Assembly: GCA_025934635.1 (NCBI GenBank)
Contig: JAICWX010000010.1
Span: 1 to 58,369, forward strand
From: Streptosporangiaceae bacterium
GTDB lineage: Bacteria; Actinomycetota; Actinomycetes; Streptosporangiales; Streptosporangiaceae
Reading direction: 5' to 3'
DNA length: 58,369 bases
Within the stretch, counting starts at the first letter, position 1, and the number at the start of each line of letters is the position of its first letter. Positions 8,828 through 18,943 of this stretch are shown one piece after another. The notes below the pieces were generated by a model. That model was not told where the DNA came from. It did not search any database and saw nothing but the letters and a program-made list of their open reading frames with translations. The translations under genes and the position numbers were made by a program.

Positions 8828-9630
8828 ATGAAAGAACGGACACCCCCACCGCCGATGAGCAACCAGAGCGGCACCCAGGCTGTCGACCGGGCGGCGCGGC
8901 TGCTGGCGGAGGTCGTGCACTCAAGTGACCCGATGACGTTCACCGGGCTGAGCGCGGCCACCGGCCTGGCCAAGTCGACCACCTCGCGGCTGCTGCTGGC
9001 GCTGGAGCGCAACGGCCTGGTCCGGCGGGACGACCACGGCCGGTTCCTGCCCGGCGAGATGTTCGTCAGCTTCGCCTGGCGCGGCGGCGCCGAGGCCGGC
9101 CTGGTCGCGGTGGCCCAGCCGTTCCTCGAGCGGCTCGGCAAGGCGACCGGCGAGACGATCAACCTGGGCGTGGCCAGCAACGGCCAGGTCGAGCAGATCG
9201 CCCAGGTCGACAGCACCTTCCTGATCGGCGGCACCAACTGGATCGGCATGTCGGTCCCGCTGCACTGCTCCGCGCTGGGCAAGGTGCTGCTGGCCTTCGG
9301 CGCGGCCCAGCTGCCCGGCGGCCCGCTCGAGCGGCGCACCGACAAGACCGTCACCAGCGACGTGGCGCTGCGGGCCGAGCTGGTCACGGTGCGGACCCGC
9401 GGCTACGCGGTGACCGACGAGGAACTCGAGCCCGGGCTGATCGCGGTGGCCACCCCGATCCGCGGCTACGACGGCGCCGTGGTCGCGGCGCTGTCGGTGT
9501 CGGCCCCCACGAACAGGATGAGCCGGGATAACGTGCCGGCCATCGCCGGGTACTGCGCGGAGGAGGCGGCCGGGCTGTCCGCCGTCCTCGGCTACCGGCA
9601 GCGAGGTGCCAAGCAGACCAGGAAGGCGGG

Positions 9631-9634
<4 letters not shown>
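8828..9634 (+). CDS. IclR-family regulator of the demethylation island
   Basis: Regulator of 268 aa from ATG 8828. An in-frame GTG lies three codons upstream and an ATG nine codons downstream. The N-terminal winged HTH reads FTGLSAATGLAKSTTSRLLLALERNGLV. The effector domain has GETINLGVASNGQ, SVPLHCSALGKVLLAFG and GYAVTDEELEPGLIAVATPI. Its stop overlaps the corrinoid-protein ATG as ATGA, so it is the first gene of the catabolic operon and its level is coupled to the pathway. The likely ligand is the methylated substrate or a demethylation product (inference). Confidence 0.93.
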
Positions 9635-10302
<668 letters not shown>

Positions 10303-10330
10303 ACACAACCGGCCGAAGGGGAACCAGCCC

Positions 10331-11194
10331 GTGCACACCATCTTGTCCTCGGCGACCACGACGGTCCGGATCGGCGACGACCAGCCGTTCGCGATCATCG
10401 GCGAGCGGATCAACCCGACCGGCCGGAAGATCTTCCAGCAGCAGCTGCGGGCCGGCGACCTGTCCCGGGTGGAGATCGACGTCAAGGAGCAGGTGGCCGG
10501 CGGGGCCATGCTGCTCGACGTGAACATGGGCACGCCGCTGGCCGACGAGGCCGAGCTGATGCGGCAGGTCGTCCCGCTGATCCAGGGGCTGACCGACCTG
10601 CCGCTGGTCATCGACTCCTCGATCATCGAGGTGCTCGACGCCGGGCTGGCCGTCTACCAGGGCAAGGCCCTGGTCAACTCGGTCACGGCCGAGGACGAGC
10701 GGATGGACGCCATCCTCCCGATCGTGAAGAAGTACGGCGCCGCCGTCATCGGCCTGCCGAACGACGAGGAGGAGATCCCCGAGGATCCGGCCCGGCGGCT
10801 CGAACTGGTCCGCAAGCTCATCGGCACGGCCACCGGGAAGTACCAGATCCCGGTCGAGGACATCGTGATCGACCCGCTGGCCATGCCGGTCGGCGCCGAC
10901 ACCCTGCACCCGGGCCGGACGATCGAGACCATCGCCCTGATCAAGGCCGAGTTCGGGGTGAACATGACGCTGGGCGCCTCCAACGTGAGCTTCGGCATGC
11001 CGGACCGGCACACGATCGCGTCCGCGTTCCTGCCGATCGCGATCAGCGCCGGGCTGACCAGCGCGATCATGGACGCCCGGTCGCCGCAGATCGTCCGCGC
11101 GGTCAAGGCCGCCGACCTGGTGCTCAACCGCGACGAGTGGGGCGCGAACTGGATCGCCGCGCACCGCGCCGCCCAGAAGGCCGCGGCCACGTGA
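10331..11194 (+). CDS. Methylcorrinoid:tetrahydrofolate methyltransferase
   Basis: Pterin-binding TIM-barrel enzyme, 287 aa, of the MtgA/MtvA/CmuB/AcsE type. It moves the methyl group from the corrinoid protein to THF, giving 5-methyl-THF. Signature segments are GERINPTG (residue 24 on), LLDVNMGTP, LVIDSS, LVNSVTAED, IDPLAMPVGAD and LGASNVSFGMP. The start is GTG 10331 with AAGGGGA upstream. The stop overlaps the GTG of the next gene. The full-length methionine synthase domains are absent, so it is a dedicated C1-transfer module. Confidence 0.93.
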   Translation: MHTILSSATTTVRIGDDQPFAIIGERINPTGRKIFQQQLRAGDLSRVEIDVKEQVAGGAMLLDVNMGTPLADEAELMRQVVPLIQGLTDLPLVIDSSIIEVLDAGLAVYQGKALVNSVTAEDERMDAILPIVKKYGAAVIGLPNDEEEIPEDPARRLELVRKLIGTATGKYQIPVEDIVIDPLAMPVGADTLHPGRTIETIALIKAEFGVNMTLGASNVSFGMPDRHTIASAFLPIAISAGLTSAIMDARSPQIVRAVKAADLVLNRDEWGANWIAAHRAAQKAAAT

Positions 11195-13047
11195 CGGCGG
11201 TCGAGGAAGGTACCACCCAGCCCGTTCGGGTCAATTTGCTCTTTAATGACAAACCGGTGCGGGTTCCGTACGGCGTGACCCTGTTCGACGCGGCCAGCTG
11301 GAACGGCATCGCGATCGATTCCACCTGCGGTGGCCACGGCACCTGCAAGAAGTGCCGGGTCAGGATCGCCGACGACCCGCCCGCGCCGTCCAGCCTCGAC
11401 ATCCGGGCCTACAGTCCGCAGGAGATCAGGGACGGCTGGCGGCTGGCCTGCCGGACCACCGCCGTCCAGGACACCGCGGTCGAGGTGCCGCCGCTGACCA
11501 CCCGCCCCAAGGCGGCCACGGTGGGCGTCGGCCGGCAGGTCATCCTGCGCCCGGCGGTGCAGAAGCGGTACCTGGAGCTGACCGAGCCGCACCTGGCCGA
11601 CCAGGCCACCGACCTGGAGCGGGTGCTGGCCCAGCTCGAGGACCTGGAGCCGCGGGCCGACCTGGCGGTGCTGCGGACCCTGGGCCGGACCCTGCGGGAG
11701 GCCGACTACAAGGTCACCGCGGTGGTGGTGGACGACATACTGATCGCGGTCGAGCCGGGCGACACCACCGCGCGGCGGTTCGGCATCGCCTTCGACCTGG
11801 GCACCACCACGGTGGTGGCCACCCTGCTCGACCTGTCCACCGGGACCCCGGCCGGGGTGGAGTCCGCGCTGAACTCCCAGCAGCCGTTCGGCGCCGACGT
11901 GATCACCCGGATCAGCGCCACCATGATGGACCCCGGCAACCTGGACAAGCTGCAGAACCTGGCCCACCAGACGCTGGTCGAGCTGGCCCGGGCGGTCTGC
12001 GCCCAGGGCGGCGTCGAGCCGGACGAGGTGTACGAGGTGGCGCTGGCCGGCAACGCCACCATGACCCACCTGGTGCTCGGCATCGACCCCGAGCCGCTCG
12101 GCATGGCCCCGTTCATCATGGCGACCCGGCTGTACCCGGAGGTGCTCGCGGCCGACCTGGGGCTGGCCGGGATCACGCACCCGCGGGCGCGGGCGGTGGT
12201 GTTCCCCGCGTTCGGCGCCTACGTGGGCGGTGACATCACCTCGGGGCTGCTGGCCAGCGGGATGGACCGGGACGCCCGGGTCCGGCTGTTCGTGGACATC
12301 GGCACCAACTGCGAGATCGTGCTCGGCAACCGGGACTGGCTGCTGGCCACGGCCGCGCCGGCCGGGCCGGCGTTCGAGGGCGCCGCGATCCGGTGCGGGA
12401 TGCGGGCCGCCGACGGCGCCATCGAGGTGGTCACCATGACCCCCGAGGACGTGACCCTGAAGGTGATCGGCGACGCCGAGCCGCAGGGCCTGTGCGGCTC
12501 CGGCCTGGTGGACGCGGTGACCGGCCTGGTCAAGGTGGGGCTGCTCGACTCCTCGGGCCGGTTCGTCCCGGAGGAGCAGGCCGCGGTGCTCACGCCGGGG
12601 CTGGCGCCGCGGCTGACCACGATCGGCCAGGAGCGGGTGTTCGTGCTGCACTGGCGGGGCGCGGCCGCGGACAGCATCTACCTGTCCCAGCGCGACGTCC
12701 GCGAGCTGCAGTTCGCCAAGGCGGCGATCGCCACCGGCTGGCAGATCCTGCTCGAGGAGGCCGGGCTGACCGCGGCCGACGTCAAGCAGGTGCTGCTGGC
12801 CGGCTCGTTCGGCAGCTACCTGTCAGCCGCCAGCGCGATCCGGATCGGCCTGGTTCCCAAGGTTCCCGTGATGCGCGTGGTGTCCGCGGGCAACGTCGCC
12901 GGCGAGGGGGCGAAGATGGCGCTGCTCAGCCTGCGCGAGCGGGCCGGCGGCCTGGCACTGCTCGAGGAGGTGAGGTATGTCGAGCTCTCCGACCGCACCG
13001 ACTTCAACGACCGCTTCGTCGAACAGCTGTCCTTCCCCGCACCCTGA
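11191..13047 (+). CDS. ASKHA-domain corrinoid reactivation protein with N-terminal [2Fe-2S] ferredoxin domain (RACo/RamA-like role)
   Basis: Predicted ATP-dependent reductive activator that returns inactive Co(II) corrinoid to Co(I). It is 618 aa from GTG 11191 (GTGA overlap with the preceding stop). The N-terminal ferredoxin domain has C46-x5-C52-x2-C55-x31-C87, the plant-type [2Fe-2S] pattern. The C-terminal ASKHA/DUF4445 domain has phosphate and adenosine motifs FDLGTTTVVATLLDL, GNATMTHLVLGI, FVDIGTNCEIVLG and LLAGSFGSYL. This matches RACo, not the [4Fe-4S] RamA of methanogens. Its presence argues that the corrinoid pathway is active and needs repair, as expected in an aerobe. Confidence 0.92.
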   Translation: MTAVEEGTTQPVRVNLLFNDKPVRVPYGVTLFDAASWNGIAIDSTCGGHGTCKKCRVRIADDPPAPSSLDIRAYSPQEIRDGWRLACRTTAVQDTAVEVPPLTTRPKAATVGVGRQVILRPAVQKRYLELTEPHLADQATDLERVLAQLEDLEPRADLAVLRTLGRTLREADYKVTAVVVDDILIAVEPGDTTARRFGIAFDLGTTTVVATLLDLSTGTPAGVESALNSQQPFGADVITRISATMMDPGNLDKLQNLAHQTLVELARAVCAQGGVEPDEVYEVALAGNATMTHLVLGIDPEPLGMAPFIMATRLYPEVLAADLGLAGITHPRARAVVFPAFGAYVGGDITSGLLASGMDRDARVRLFVDIGTNCEIVLGNRDWLLATAAPAGPAFEGAAIRCGMRAADGAIEVVTMTPEDVTLKVIGDAEPQGLCGSGLVDAVTGLVKVGLLDSSGRFVPEEQAAVLTPGLAPRLTTIGQERVFVLHWRGAAADSIYLSQRDVRELQFAKAAIATGWQILLEEAGLTAADVKQVLLAGSFGSYLSAASAIRIGLVPKVPVMRVVSAGNVAGEGAKMALLSLRERAGGLALLEEVRYVELSDRTDFNDRFVEQLSFPAP

Positions 13048-13056
13048 GGATTCCTC

Positions 13057-13908
13057 GTGACTGGCCTGGACGCGCTGCTGCGGAATCCTCGGTTCGAGGT
13101 GATCCCGGCCAAGGCGACCGAGCAGGCCGTCATCGACTGCGTTCCGGCCGCGATGACCGTGACCATCACCGCATCGCCGGTCAAGGGCCTGGAGCCGACG
13201 GTCGACCTGGCGGAGCGGCTGGCCGCCCGGGGCTACCGGGTAGTGCCGCACCTGGCCGCCCGTTCGGTGGAGAGCCAGCAGCACCTGGAGGCCATCGCGG
13301 CCCGGCTGACGGCCTGCGGGGTGGACGACGTGTTCGTCCCCGGCGGTGACGCGTCGCCGCCGGCCGGGCCGTTCGACGGCGCGCTGCCGCTGCTCGAGCG
13401 GCTGACCGAGATGGGCCGGCCGTTCGTCAAGGTCGGCATCACCGGGTACCCGGAGAGCCACCCGAAGATCGGTGACGACGTCACCGTCCAGGCCATGTGG
13501 GACAAGCGCAAGCACGCCACCTACCTGGTGAGCAACGTGTGCTTCGACCCGGCCGGGCTGAGCCGCTGGATTCACCGGATCCGGGCCCGCGGCGTCACCC
13601 TGCCGCTGTACGTGGGGCTGGCCGGGCCGGCCGAGCGGGGCAAGCTGCTGAAGATGGCGGCGGTGGCCGGGGCGGCCGAGTCGGCCCGGTTCATCACCCG
13701 GCACCCCGGCTGGATCCTGCGGTTCTGGGCGCCCGGCGGCTACAGCCCGGACCGGTTCCTGAACCGCGCCGCGCCCGTGCTCACCTCGGCCACCGCGGGC
13801 GTGGCCGGCCTGCACCTGTTCACCTTCAACCAGCTCCAGCCGGCCGAGCAGTGGCGCACGGCCGCGCTGGCGCGCACCGCAACCGACAAGCGACTAATGG
13901 CGGGATGA
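13057..13908 (+). CDS. Methylenetetrahydrofolate reductase-like (MetF family)
   Basis: TIM-barrel flavoenzyme of the MetF family, 283 aa, start GTG 13057 with GAGGA upstream. An N-terminal FEVIPAKA corresponds to the FEFFPPK region holding the catalytic glutamate. VTITASP, VPGGDA, VGITGYPESHP and a basic WDKRKHATYLVSNVCFD segment follow. In this setting it probably runs oxidatively, converting 5-methyl-THF to methylene-THF, as proposed for MetF2 of chloromethane utilisation. It is divergent enough from housekeeping MetF that electron acceptor and direction are uncertain. The stop overlaps the next ATG (ATGA). Confidence 0.82.
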   Translation: MTGLDALLRNPRFEVIPAKATEQAVIDCVPAAMTVTITASPVKGLEPTVDLAERLAARGYRVVPHLAARSVESQQHLEAIAARLTACGVDDVFVPGGDASPPAGPFDGALPLLERLTEMGRPFVKVGITGYPESHPKIGDDVTVQAMWDKRKHATYLVSNVCFDPAGLSRWIHRIRARGVTLPLYVGLAGPAERGKLLKMAAVAGAAESARFITRHPGWILRFWAPGGYSPDRFLNRAAPVLTSATAGVAGLHLFTFNQLQPAEQWRTAALARTATDKRLMAG

Positions 13909-16442
13909 CGACCATGACTGATACTCCGGCGCAGGCCAGTTTTCCTAACCGGGCGAGCGCTGTCATCATCGGGGCCGGCATCGTCGGCAACAGCCTGGTG
14001 CACCACCTGGCCCTGCTCGGCTGGAAGGACCTGGTCCTGGTGGACAAGGGCCCGATGCCGAACCCGGGCGGCTCGACCGGCCACGCGTCCAACTTCATCT
14101 TCCCCATCGAGTACTCGAAGATGATGTTCGAGCTGACCGAGGACAGCACCGCGCAGTACTCCGAGCTCGGGGTGTTCACCGAGAGCGGCGGGATCGAGGT
14201 GGCCCGCACGCCCGAGCGGATGATCGAGCTGAAGCGGCGCTGCAGCCAGGCCAAGGCCTGGGGCATCCCGGCCGAGATCCTCACCCCCGGTGAGGTGCGC
14301 AAGCTGGTGCCCTACCTGGACGAGTCGGTCATCCTGGGCGGCGGGCACTTCCCCACCGTGGGCGTGGTCGACTCGCTGCGGGCCGGCACGCTGATGCGCG
14401 AGGCGGCGCAGAAAGCCGGGGCGCTCACCGTGCTGGCCGGCACCGAGGTGCACGACATCTCGGTGGAAGGCGGCCGGGTGCGGTCCGTGACCACCAGCGC
14501 GGGCGAGATTCTGACCGACAACGTGGTCATCTGCTGCGGGGTCTGGTCGCCGCGGATCGCCCGGATGGCCGGGGCCCGGATGGCGCTCACCCCGTGCGTG
14601 CACCAGATGATCAGCGTCGGCCCGATCGCGCTGTTCGCCGACACGCCGGGCGAGATCTCCTACCCGATCGTCCGCGACGTGGACACCAACATGTACGAGC
14701 GCCAGCACGGCGGCGACATGGAGGTCGGCTCGTACGCGCACCGCCCGATCATCGTCGCGCCGGACGAGATCCCGTCCATCGAGGAGTCGGTGCTCTCGCC
14801 GACCGAGATGCCGTTCACCCAGGAGGACTTCGACCCGCAGCTGGAGCAGGCGCTCGAGCTGATGCCCGAACTGCTGGGCGACGAGAAGGCCGGCATCAGG
14901 TACGCGATCAACGGGCTGATCTCGATGACCCCCGACGGGCACCCCCTGCTGGGCGAGATGCCCGAGGCCAGGGGCCTGTGGTCGGCGGCGGCGTCGTGGA
15001 TCAAGGAAGGCCCGGGCTGCGGCCGGGCGGTCGCCGAGCTGATGTCGGGCCAGGTCACCACGGTCGACGTGCACCACGCCGACGCGGCCCGGTTCTACCC
15101 GTTCCAGCAGACCACCGAGCACGTCCGCGGCCGGGCCCGCGAGGCCTTTAACAAGATGTACGGCATCGTGCACCCCGCCGAGCAGTGGGCCTCCGGGCGC
15201 CCGGTCCGGGTCGGCCCGGCCTACGAGCGGGAGCGCGCGCTCGACGCGGTGTTCTACGAGACCGCGGGCTGGGAGCGGCCGTTCTGGTACGCGTCCAACG
15301 AGGCGCTGCTGGAGAAGTACGCCGGGCGCCTCATGGAACGTTCGGCGGAGTGGGAGTCGCGCTGGTGGTCGCCGGTCATCAACGCCGAGCACCTGGCCAT
15401 GCGGGATGCCTGCGCCATGATCGACCTGTCCGCGTTCGCCGTGCTTGAGGTCTCGGGTCCGGCCGCGCTGGACGCGGTGCAGAACCTGTCGGTGGCGCAG
15501 CTGGACGTGCCGGCCGGCCGGGTGGTCTACACCTCGTGGCTGGACGCCAACGGCGGCTTCCGGGCCGACCTCACCGTGATGCGGCTGGCCGCGGACCGGT
15601 TCCGGGTGGTGACCGGCGGCGCCGACGGGATGTCCGACGCCCAGTGGATCCGCGACCACCTGCCGCCGGGCGCGTTCCTGGCCGACCTCACCTCGGCCTG
15701 GACCACGATCGGGCTGTGGGGCCCGAAGGCCCGCGACGTGCTGGCCTCGGTAACTCAGGATGATGTCTCGCACGAGGGGTTCGCGTTCGGCACCTGCCGG
15801 GAGATCGAGATCGCCGGGACCGTGGTGCTGGCGTCGCGGATCTCCTACGTGGGCGAGCTCGGCTGGGAGCTGTACGTGCCGATCGAGCAGGGCCTGCGGG
15901 TATGGGACGCGCTGTACCAGGCCGGGCAGCCGCACGGCCTGGTGCCGGCCGGCATCGGGGTGTACGGCACCACCGGGCGGCTGGAGAAGGGATACCGCGC
16001 GTTCGGCGCCGAGCTGTCCCCGGACTACACCCTGGTCGAGGCGGGCATGACCCGGCCCAAGGTCAAGTCGCAGTCGTTCATCGGCAAGGACGCGTACCTG
16101 AAGCAGCGGGCCGAGCCGCCGTGCGCGGTGCTGTGCACGCTGACGGTGGACTCGCATGAGTCGGCCGACGGGTCGCTGCGGTACATGATGGGCGGCGAGC
16201 CGATCCTGTCTGCCGCTGGCGAGCGGCTCGTAGACGCCAAGGGCCGGCCGTCGTACGTGACCAGCGCGGGCTCGGGCCCGTCGGTCGGCAAGCACCTGCT
16301 GATGGCGTACCTGCCCGCCGCCGAGGCGGTCGAGGGCAACGCGCTGCTGGTGGAGTACATGGGCGAGCAGTACCCGGTCACGGTCGCGCGGGCCACCGCG
16401 ACTCCGCTGTTCGACCCGTCCAACTCACGGGTCAGGAGCTAG
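13905..16442 (+). CDS. FAD-dependent dimethylglycine/sarcosine oxidoreductase-like protein with GcvT domain
   Basis: Protein of 845 aa: an N-terminal DAO-type FAD domain (GAGIVG at 23-28) fused to a C-terminal GcvT folate-binding aminomethyltransferase domain (from about residue 420). This is the plan of dimethylglycine dehydrogenase/oxidase. H60 in STGHAS sits where family members attach FAD covalently (by family analogy). It would oxidise an N-methyl group of a tertiary or secondary amine and capture it as methylene-THF, with electrons going to the EtfAB encoded next. Start ATG 13905 overlaps the metF-like stop; the in-frame extension to 13497 only reads that gene. Substrate (dimethylglycine, sarcosine or analogue) is inferred. 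Confidence 0.9.
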   Translation: MTTMTDTPAQASFPNRASAVIIGAGIVGNSLVHHLALLGWKDLVLVDKGPMPNPGGSTGHASNFIFPIEYSKMMFELTEDSTAQYSELGVFTESGGIEVARTPERMIELKRRCSQAKAWGIPAEILTPGEVRKLVPYLDESVILGGGHFPTVGVVDSLRAGTLMREAAQKAGALTVLAGTEVHDISVEGGRVRSVTTSAGEILTDNVVICCGVWSPRIARMAGARMALTPCVHQMISVGPIALFADTPGEISYPIVRDVDTNMYERQHGGDMEVGSYAHRPIIVAPDEIPSIEESVLSPTEMPFTQEDFDPQLEQALELMPELLGDEKAGIRYAINGLISMTPDGHPLLGEMPEARGLWSAAASWIKEGPGCGRAVAELMSGQVTTVDVHHADAARFYPFQQTTEHVRGRAREAFNKMYGIVHPAEQWASGRPVRVGPAYERERALDAVFYETAGWERPFWYASNEALLEKYAGRLMERSAEWESRWWSPVINAEHLAMRDACAMIDLSAFAVLEVSGPAALDAVQNLSVAQLDVPAGRVVYTSWLDANGGFRADLTVMRLAADRFRVVTGGADGMSDAQWIRDHLPPGAFLADLTSAWTTIGLWGPKARDVLASVTQDDVSHEGFAFGTCREIEIAGTVVLASRISYVGELGWELYVPIEQGLRVWDALYQAGQPHGLVPAGIGVYGTTGRLEKGYRAFGAELSPDYTLVEAGMTRPKVKSQSFIGKDAYLKQRAEPPCAVLCTLTVDSHESADGSLRYMMGGEPILSAAGERLVDAKGRPSYVTSAGSGPSVGKHLLMAYLPAAEAVEGNALLVEYMGEQYPVTVARATATPLFDPSNSRVRS

Positions 16443-16444
16443 GT

Positions 16445-17197
16445 ATGGAGATCCTGGTCTGCATCAAGCGGGTTCCCACCGTGGGCGGCAAGATCGCGGT
16501 CACCCCGGACGGGCAGGAGGTGGACACGCGGGCCTCCGGCTTCTCCATCAGCCCGCACGAGGAGTGCGCGGTCGAAGAAGCAGTGCAGATTACCGAACGG
16601 GCGGGCGGTTCCGTATCGGTACTGACCCTCGGCCCCGCCGAGGCGGTCGAGCAGCTGCGCGGCGCGCTCGCGCTCGGCGCGCACCGCGCGGTGCTGCTGG
16701 AGACCGACGGCCGGGAGTTCGGCCCGATCGCGACCGCCGCCGCCATCGCCGCCGAAGTCCGGTCGGGGAGCTACGACCTGGTCCTGCTGGGCAACGAGGC
16801 GGCCGACACCGGTGACTACCAGGTCGGCGTGCGGCTCGCGCACGAGCTCGGCTGGCCGGTGGCCACCGGGATCAAGAGCCTTTCGGTGTCCTCCGATGGC
16901 TTCGTGGCCCGCCGGGAGTACCGGGGGACCGAGGAGGCCTACACCTTGCCGGTGCCGGCCGTGGTCACCGTCAAGGAGGGCATCAACCTGCCCCGCTACC
17001 CGTCGCTGCCGGGCCGGCTGCGGGCCAAGCGCGCCGCGGTCGACACGTCCGCGCCGGTCCACGTGCCCGAAGGGCTGCGCAAGGAGGCGCTGCGGGTGCC
17101 CGAGGGCAGTCACCACCAGGCTGCGGTGCTGGGTGAGGGGGTGGACGCGGTGCCCGCGCTGGTCCGCGTCCTCGAAGAGTGGGGAGTGCTGTCATGA
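16445..17197 (+). CDS. etfB: Electron transfer flavoprotein beta subunit
   Basis: Beta subunit of ETF, 250 aa, which with EtfA carries electrons from flavin dehydrogenases to the quinone pool via ETF-quinone oxidoreductase. Typical features are the N-terminal MEILVCIKRVPTV, ISPHEECAVEEAVQI, LLGNEAADTGDYQVG and VPAVVTVKEGINLPRYPSLPGRLRAKR. It starts 3 bp after the FAD/GcvT gene and overlaps etfA by 4 bp, so it is probably the dedicated electron acceptor of that dehydrogenase. Confidence 0.95.
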   Translation: MEILVCIKRVPTVGGKIAVTPDGQEVDTRASGFSISPHEECAVEEAVQITERAGGSVSVLTLGPAEAVEQLRGALALGAHRAVLLETDGREFGPIATAAAIAAEVRSGSYDLVLLGNEAADTGDYQVGVRLAHELGWPVATGIKSLSVSSDGFVARREYRGTEEAYTLPVPAVVTVKEGINLPRYPSLPGRLRAKRAAVDTSAPVHVPEGLRKEALRVPEGSHHQAAVLGEGVDAVPALVRVLEEWGVLS

Positions 17198-18144
17198 CGG
17201 CCCTGGTACTGGTCGAGCTGGACGGCGATGCGCCCGCCGACGCCTCGCTGCGGGCGATCAGCATGGCCCGGTCGCTCGGCGCGGTCGGCGCGGTCGTCTT
17301 CGCCGATGCCGCGCCGGCCGATGCGCTGGCCGCCTACGGCGTCACCGACGTGTACCTGATCGAGTCTTCGTCGCTGGACGGGTACGCCCCGCAGGCCTGG
17401 GCGCGGACGCTATCCGGGCTGGCTTCGGAAACCGGTGCCACCGCGGTGCTGGCGGCCGGGACCGACCGCGGCAACGAGGTGCTGGCTCATCTGGGCGCGA
17501 TCACCGGCCTGCCGATGGCGGCGAACTGCACGCTGGTCACGCCGGACGAGGGCCGTACGCACCGGCTGGTCCGGCACCGCTGGGCCGGGCTGCTGCTCGA
17601 GGACGCGGTGATGGAGGCGCCGGTCGCGCTGTTCACGGTGGCCACGGACTCGGTGGCCGCGGTTGCGGCTGAGGTGCCTTCTTCTGTTCAGGTGCATGTG
17701 CACAAGCCGGAACTGGCCGAGGCTGACCTGCTGGTGCGGGCGGTGGAGTCGCCGGCCGGGGCGGGCGGCGCGTCGCTGGCCACCGCGCGGGTCGTGGTCG
17801 GCGGCGGCCGGGGCGTCGGCGGCGCCGACGGGTTCGCCCCGCTGGAGGAACTGGCCGGGCTGCTCGGCGGCGTGGTCGGGGTGTCCCGGGTGGTCACCTC
17901 CGAGGGCTGGCGCCCGCACAAGCAGCAGGTCGGCCAGACCGGCACCAAGATCACCCCGGAGCTCTACCTGGCCTGCGGCATCAGCGGCGCCATCCAGCAC
18001 ATCGCCGGCTGCGCCGGCGCCAAGCACATCATCGCCATCAACACCGACCCGGGCGCCCCCATCCTGGCCCACGCCGACTACGCGGTGATCGGCGACCTGC
18101 ATAAAGTCATTCCCGCCCTGGTGCAGGCATTGCGCTCTCGCTAG
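17194..18144 (+). CDS. etfA: Electron transfer flavoprotein alpha subunit
   Basis: Alpha subunit of ETF, 316 aa from ATG 17194 (ATGA overlap with etfB). The C-terminal FAD-binding domain is well conserved: VVGGGRGVGG, SRVVTSEGWRPHKQQVGQTGTKITPELYLACGISGAIQH, then INTDPGAPILAHADYAVIGD. It is the last gene of the island. Downstream the base composition falls sharply and the strand changes. Confidence 0.95.
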   Translation: MTALVLVELDGDAPADASLRAISMARSLGAVGAVVFADAAPADALAAYGVTDVYLIESSSLDGYAPQAWARTLSGLASETGATAVLAAGTDRGNEVLAHLGAITGLPMAANCTLVTPDEGRTHRLVRHRWAGLLLEDAVMEAPVALFTVATDSVAAVAAEVPSSVQVHVHKPELAEADLLVRAVESPAGAGGASLATARVVVGGGRGVGGADGFAPLEELAGLLGGVVGVSRVVTSEGWRPHKQQVGQTGTKITPELYLACGISGAIQHIAGCAGAKHIIAINTDPGAPILAHADYAVIGDLHKVIPALVQALRSR

Positions 18145-18225
18145 AGAAGTCCTTGCGCGCAGGCGACATCAGGGCACGCCGGGGCAGGTCGTGCCGAGAT
18201 TCATCGATCAGGCCAGGTCACTGGA

Positions 18226-18855
18226 TTATGCGGCCGTCGGAATATGAATCCATCCTCGGCGCTGCCGGTTGCCCACCCGTACTCGGACCAGCGGTTGATA
18301 CGGACCTTCATCGAAGTAGCCGTGCTGGATGATCCCATTGAAAATCTCGTCGGAAACCACCAGGGCTAGCGGGGATACGGCCTCATCCCTCAGTGCCTTC
18401 TTCAACGCGGGTGAATCCAGCATTCGGAAGGCAGCATCCAGGTCGTCCCCGTAGAAGCCGTTACCGTCTCGATGAATTTCGCCAGCGTGGACCACGGCTC
18501 GGAGCCGCAGCCTCAGCTCAGGGGACGTGGCCGAGGCATTGTGGTCGGCGAGGAGCGTGGTCAGTATCGGTATCAGCCGACCGAGTACCACGGTCTTGGG
18601 GACGTCATCGTGTGGCCGGATAAGGATCAGGACCCCGTCGCCACGATCCGCTAGAGGTTCCAGGTCCTTGGCGCCTATCCCGGCTTTTTCGAGCGCCTGA
18701 TCCAGTAGTGCGTAGAGAGTGCCCCGGATCTTACCTTTTACAGGGTTGGTGCGGAGAGTAGAATCTTCGAGATCTAGTGCGACGATCGAGCGGTGGACCG
18801 GACCAGGTGTCGGTCGTGCATTCGGGAATCCCGCTGTCGGGAGCAACATGCTCAT
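18226..18855 (-). CDS. Class III nucleotidyl cyclase-like small protein
   Basis: Protein of 209 aa from ATG 18855 (or 207 aa from ATG 18849; GGGGAGGA lies upstream of both). The fold signature of a class III cyclase domain is visible: SIVALDLEDST with D28 at the first metal position, LADRGDGVLI with D73 at the second, and RLRAVVHAGEI...GFYGDDLDAAFRML, where D140 replaces the usual catalytic Asn and R144 matches the usual Arg. No membrane segment or sensor domain is present. It is divergent from a STAND protein in a low-GC islet. It may make an unusual cyclic nucleotide, or be a nucleotide-binding regulator without turnover. Confidence 0.65.
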   Translation of the reverse strand: MSMLLPTAGFPNARPTPGPVHRSIVALDLEDSTLRTNPVKGKIRGTLYALLDQALEKAGIGAKDLEPLADRGDGVLILIRPHDDVPKTVVLGRLIPILTTLLADHNASATSPELRLRLRAVVHAGEIHRDGNGFYGDDLDAAFRMLDSPALKKALRDEAVSPLALVVSDEIFNGIIQHGYFDEGPYQPLVRVRVGNRQRRGWIHIPTAA

Positions 18856-18931
18856 CCGTCCTCCCCTGTGCGAGAGCCGTACACGGCTAGTGTATAACTT
18901 TTGACAGTTATGGACATCCCTGGACTGTGGA

Positions 18932-18943
18932 TAGGATCGAGTT
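18932..18943 (+). promoter_or_regulatory. Putative leaderless promoter of the STAND gene
   Basis: TAGGAT (18932-18937) is followed by six bases and then the GTG start at 18944, the spacing expected if transcription begins at the start codon. No Shine-Dalgarno is present. A TGGACA at 18911-18916 could be a poor -35 (15-bp spacer). TTGACA at 18901 is too far (25 bp) for this -10. Confidence 0.45.

Noticed and set aside
13497..13904. N-terminal extension of the FAD/GcvT gene
   Set aside because: The frame is open only because it overlaps the metF-like gene out of frame. The FAD motif begins 22 residues after the ATG at 13905, which also forms a normal ATGA overlap.
18901..18937. TTGACA as the -35 box for the STAND gene
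   Set aside because: The spacer to the TAGGAT hexamer is 25 bp, too long for a sigma-70-type promoter. It may serve the opposite strand or another factor, but its conserved position in the decayed copy keeps it of interest.
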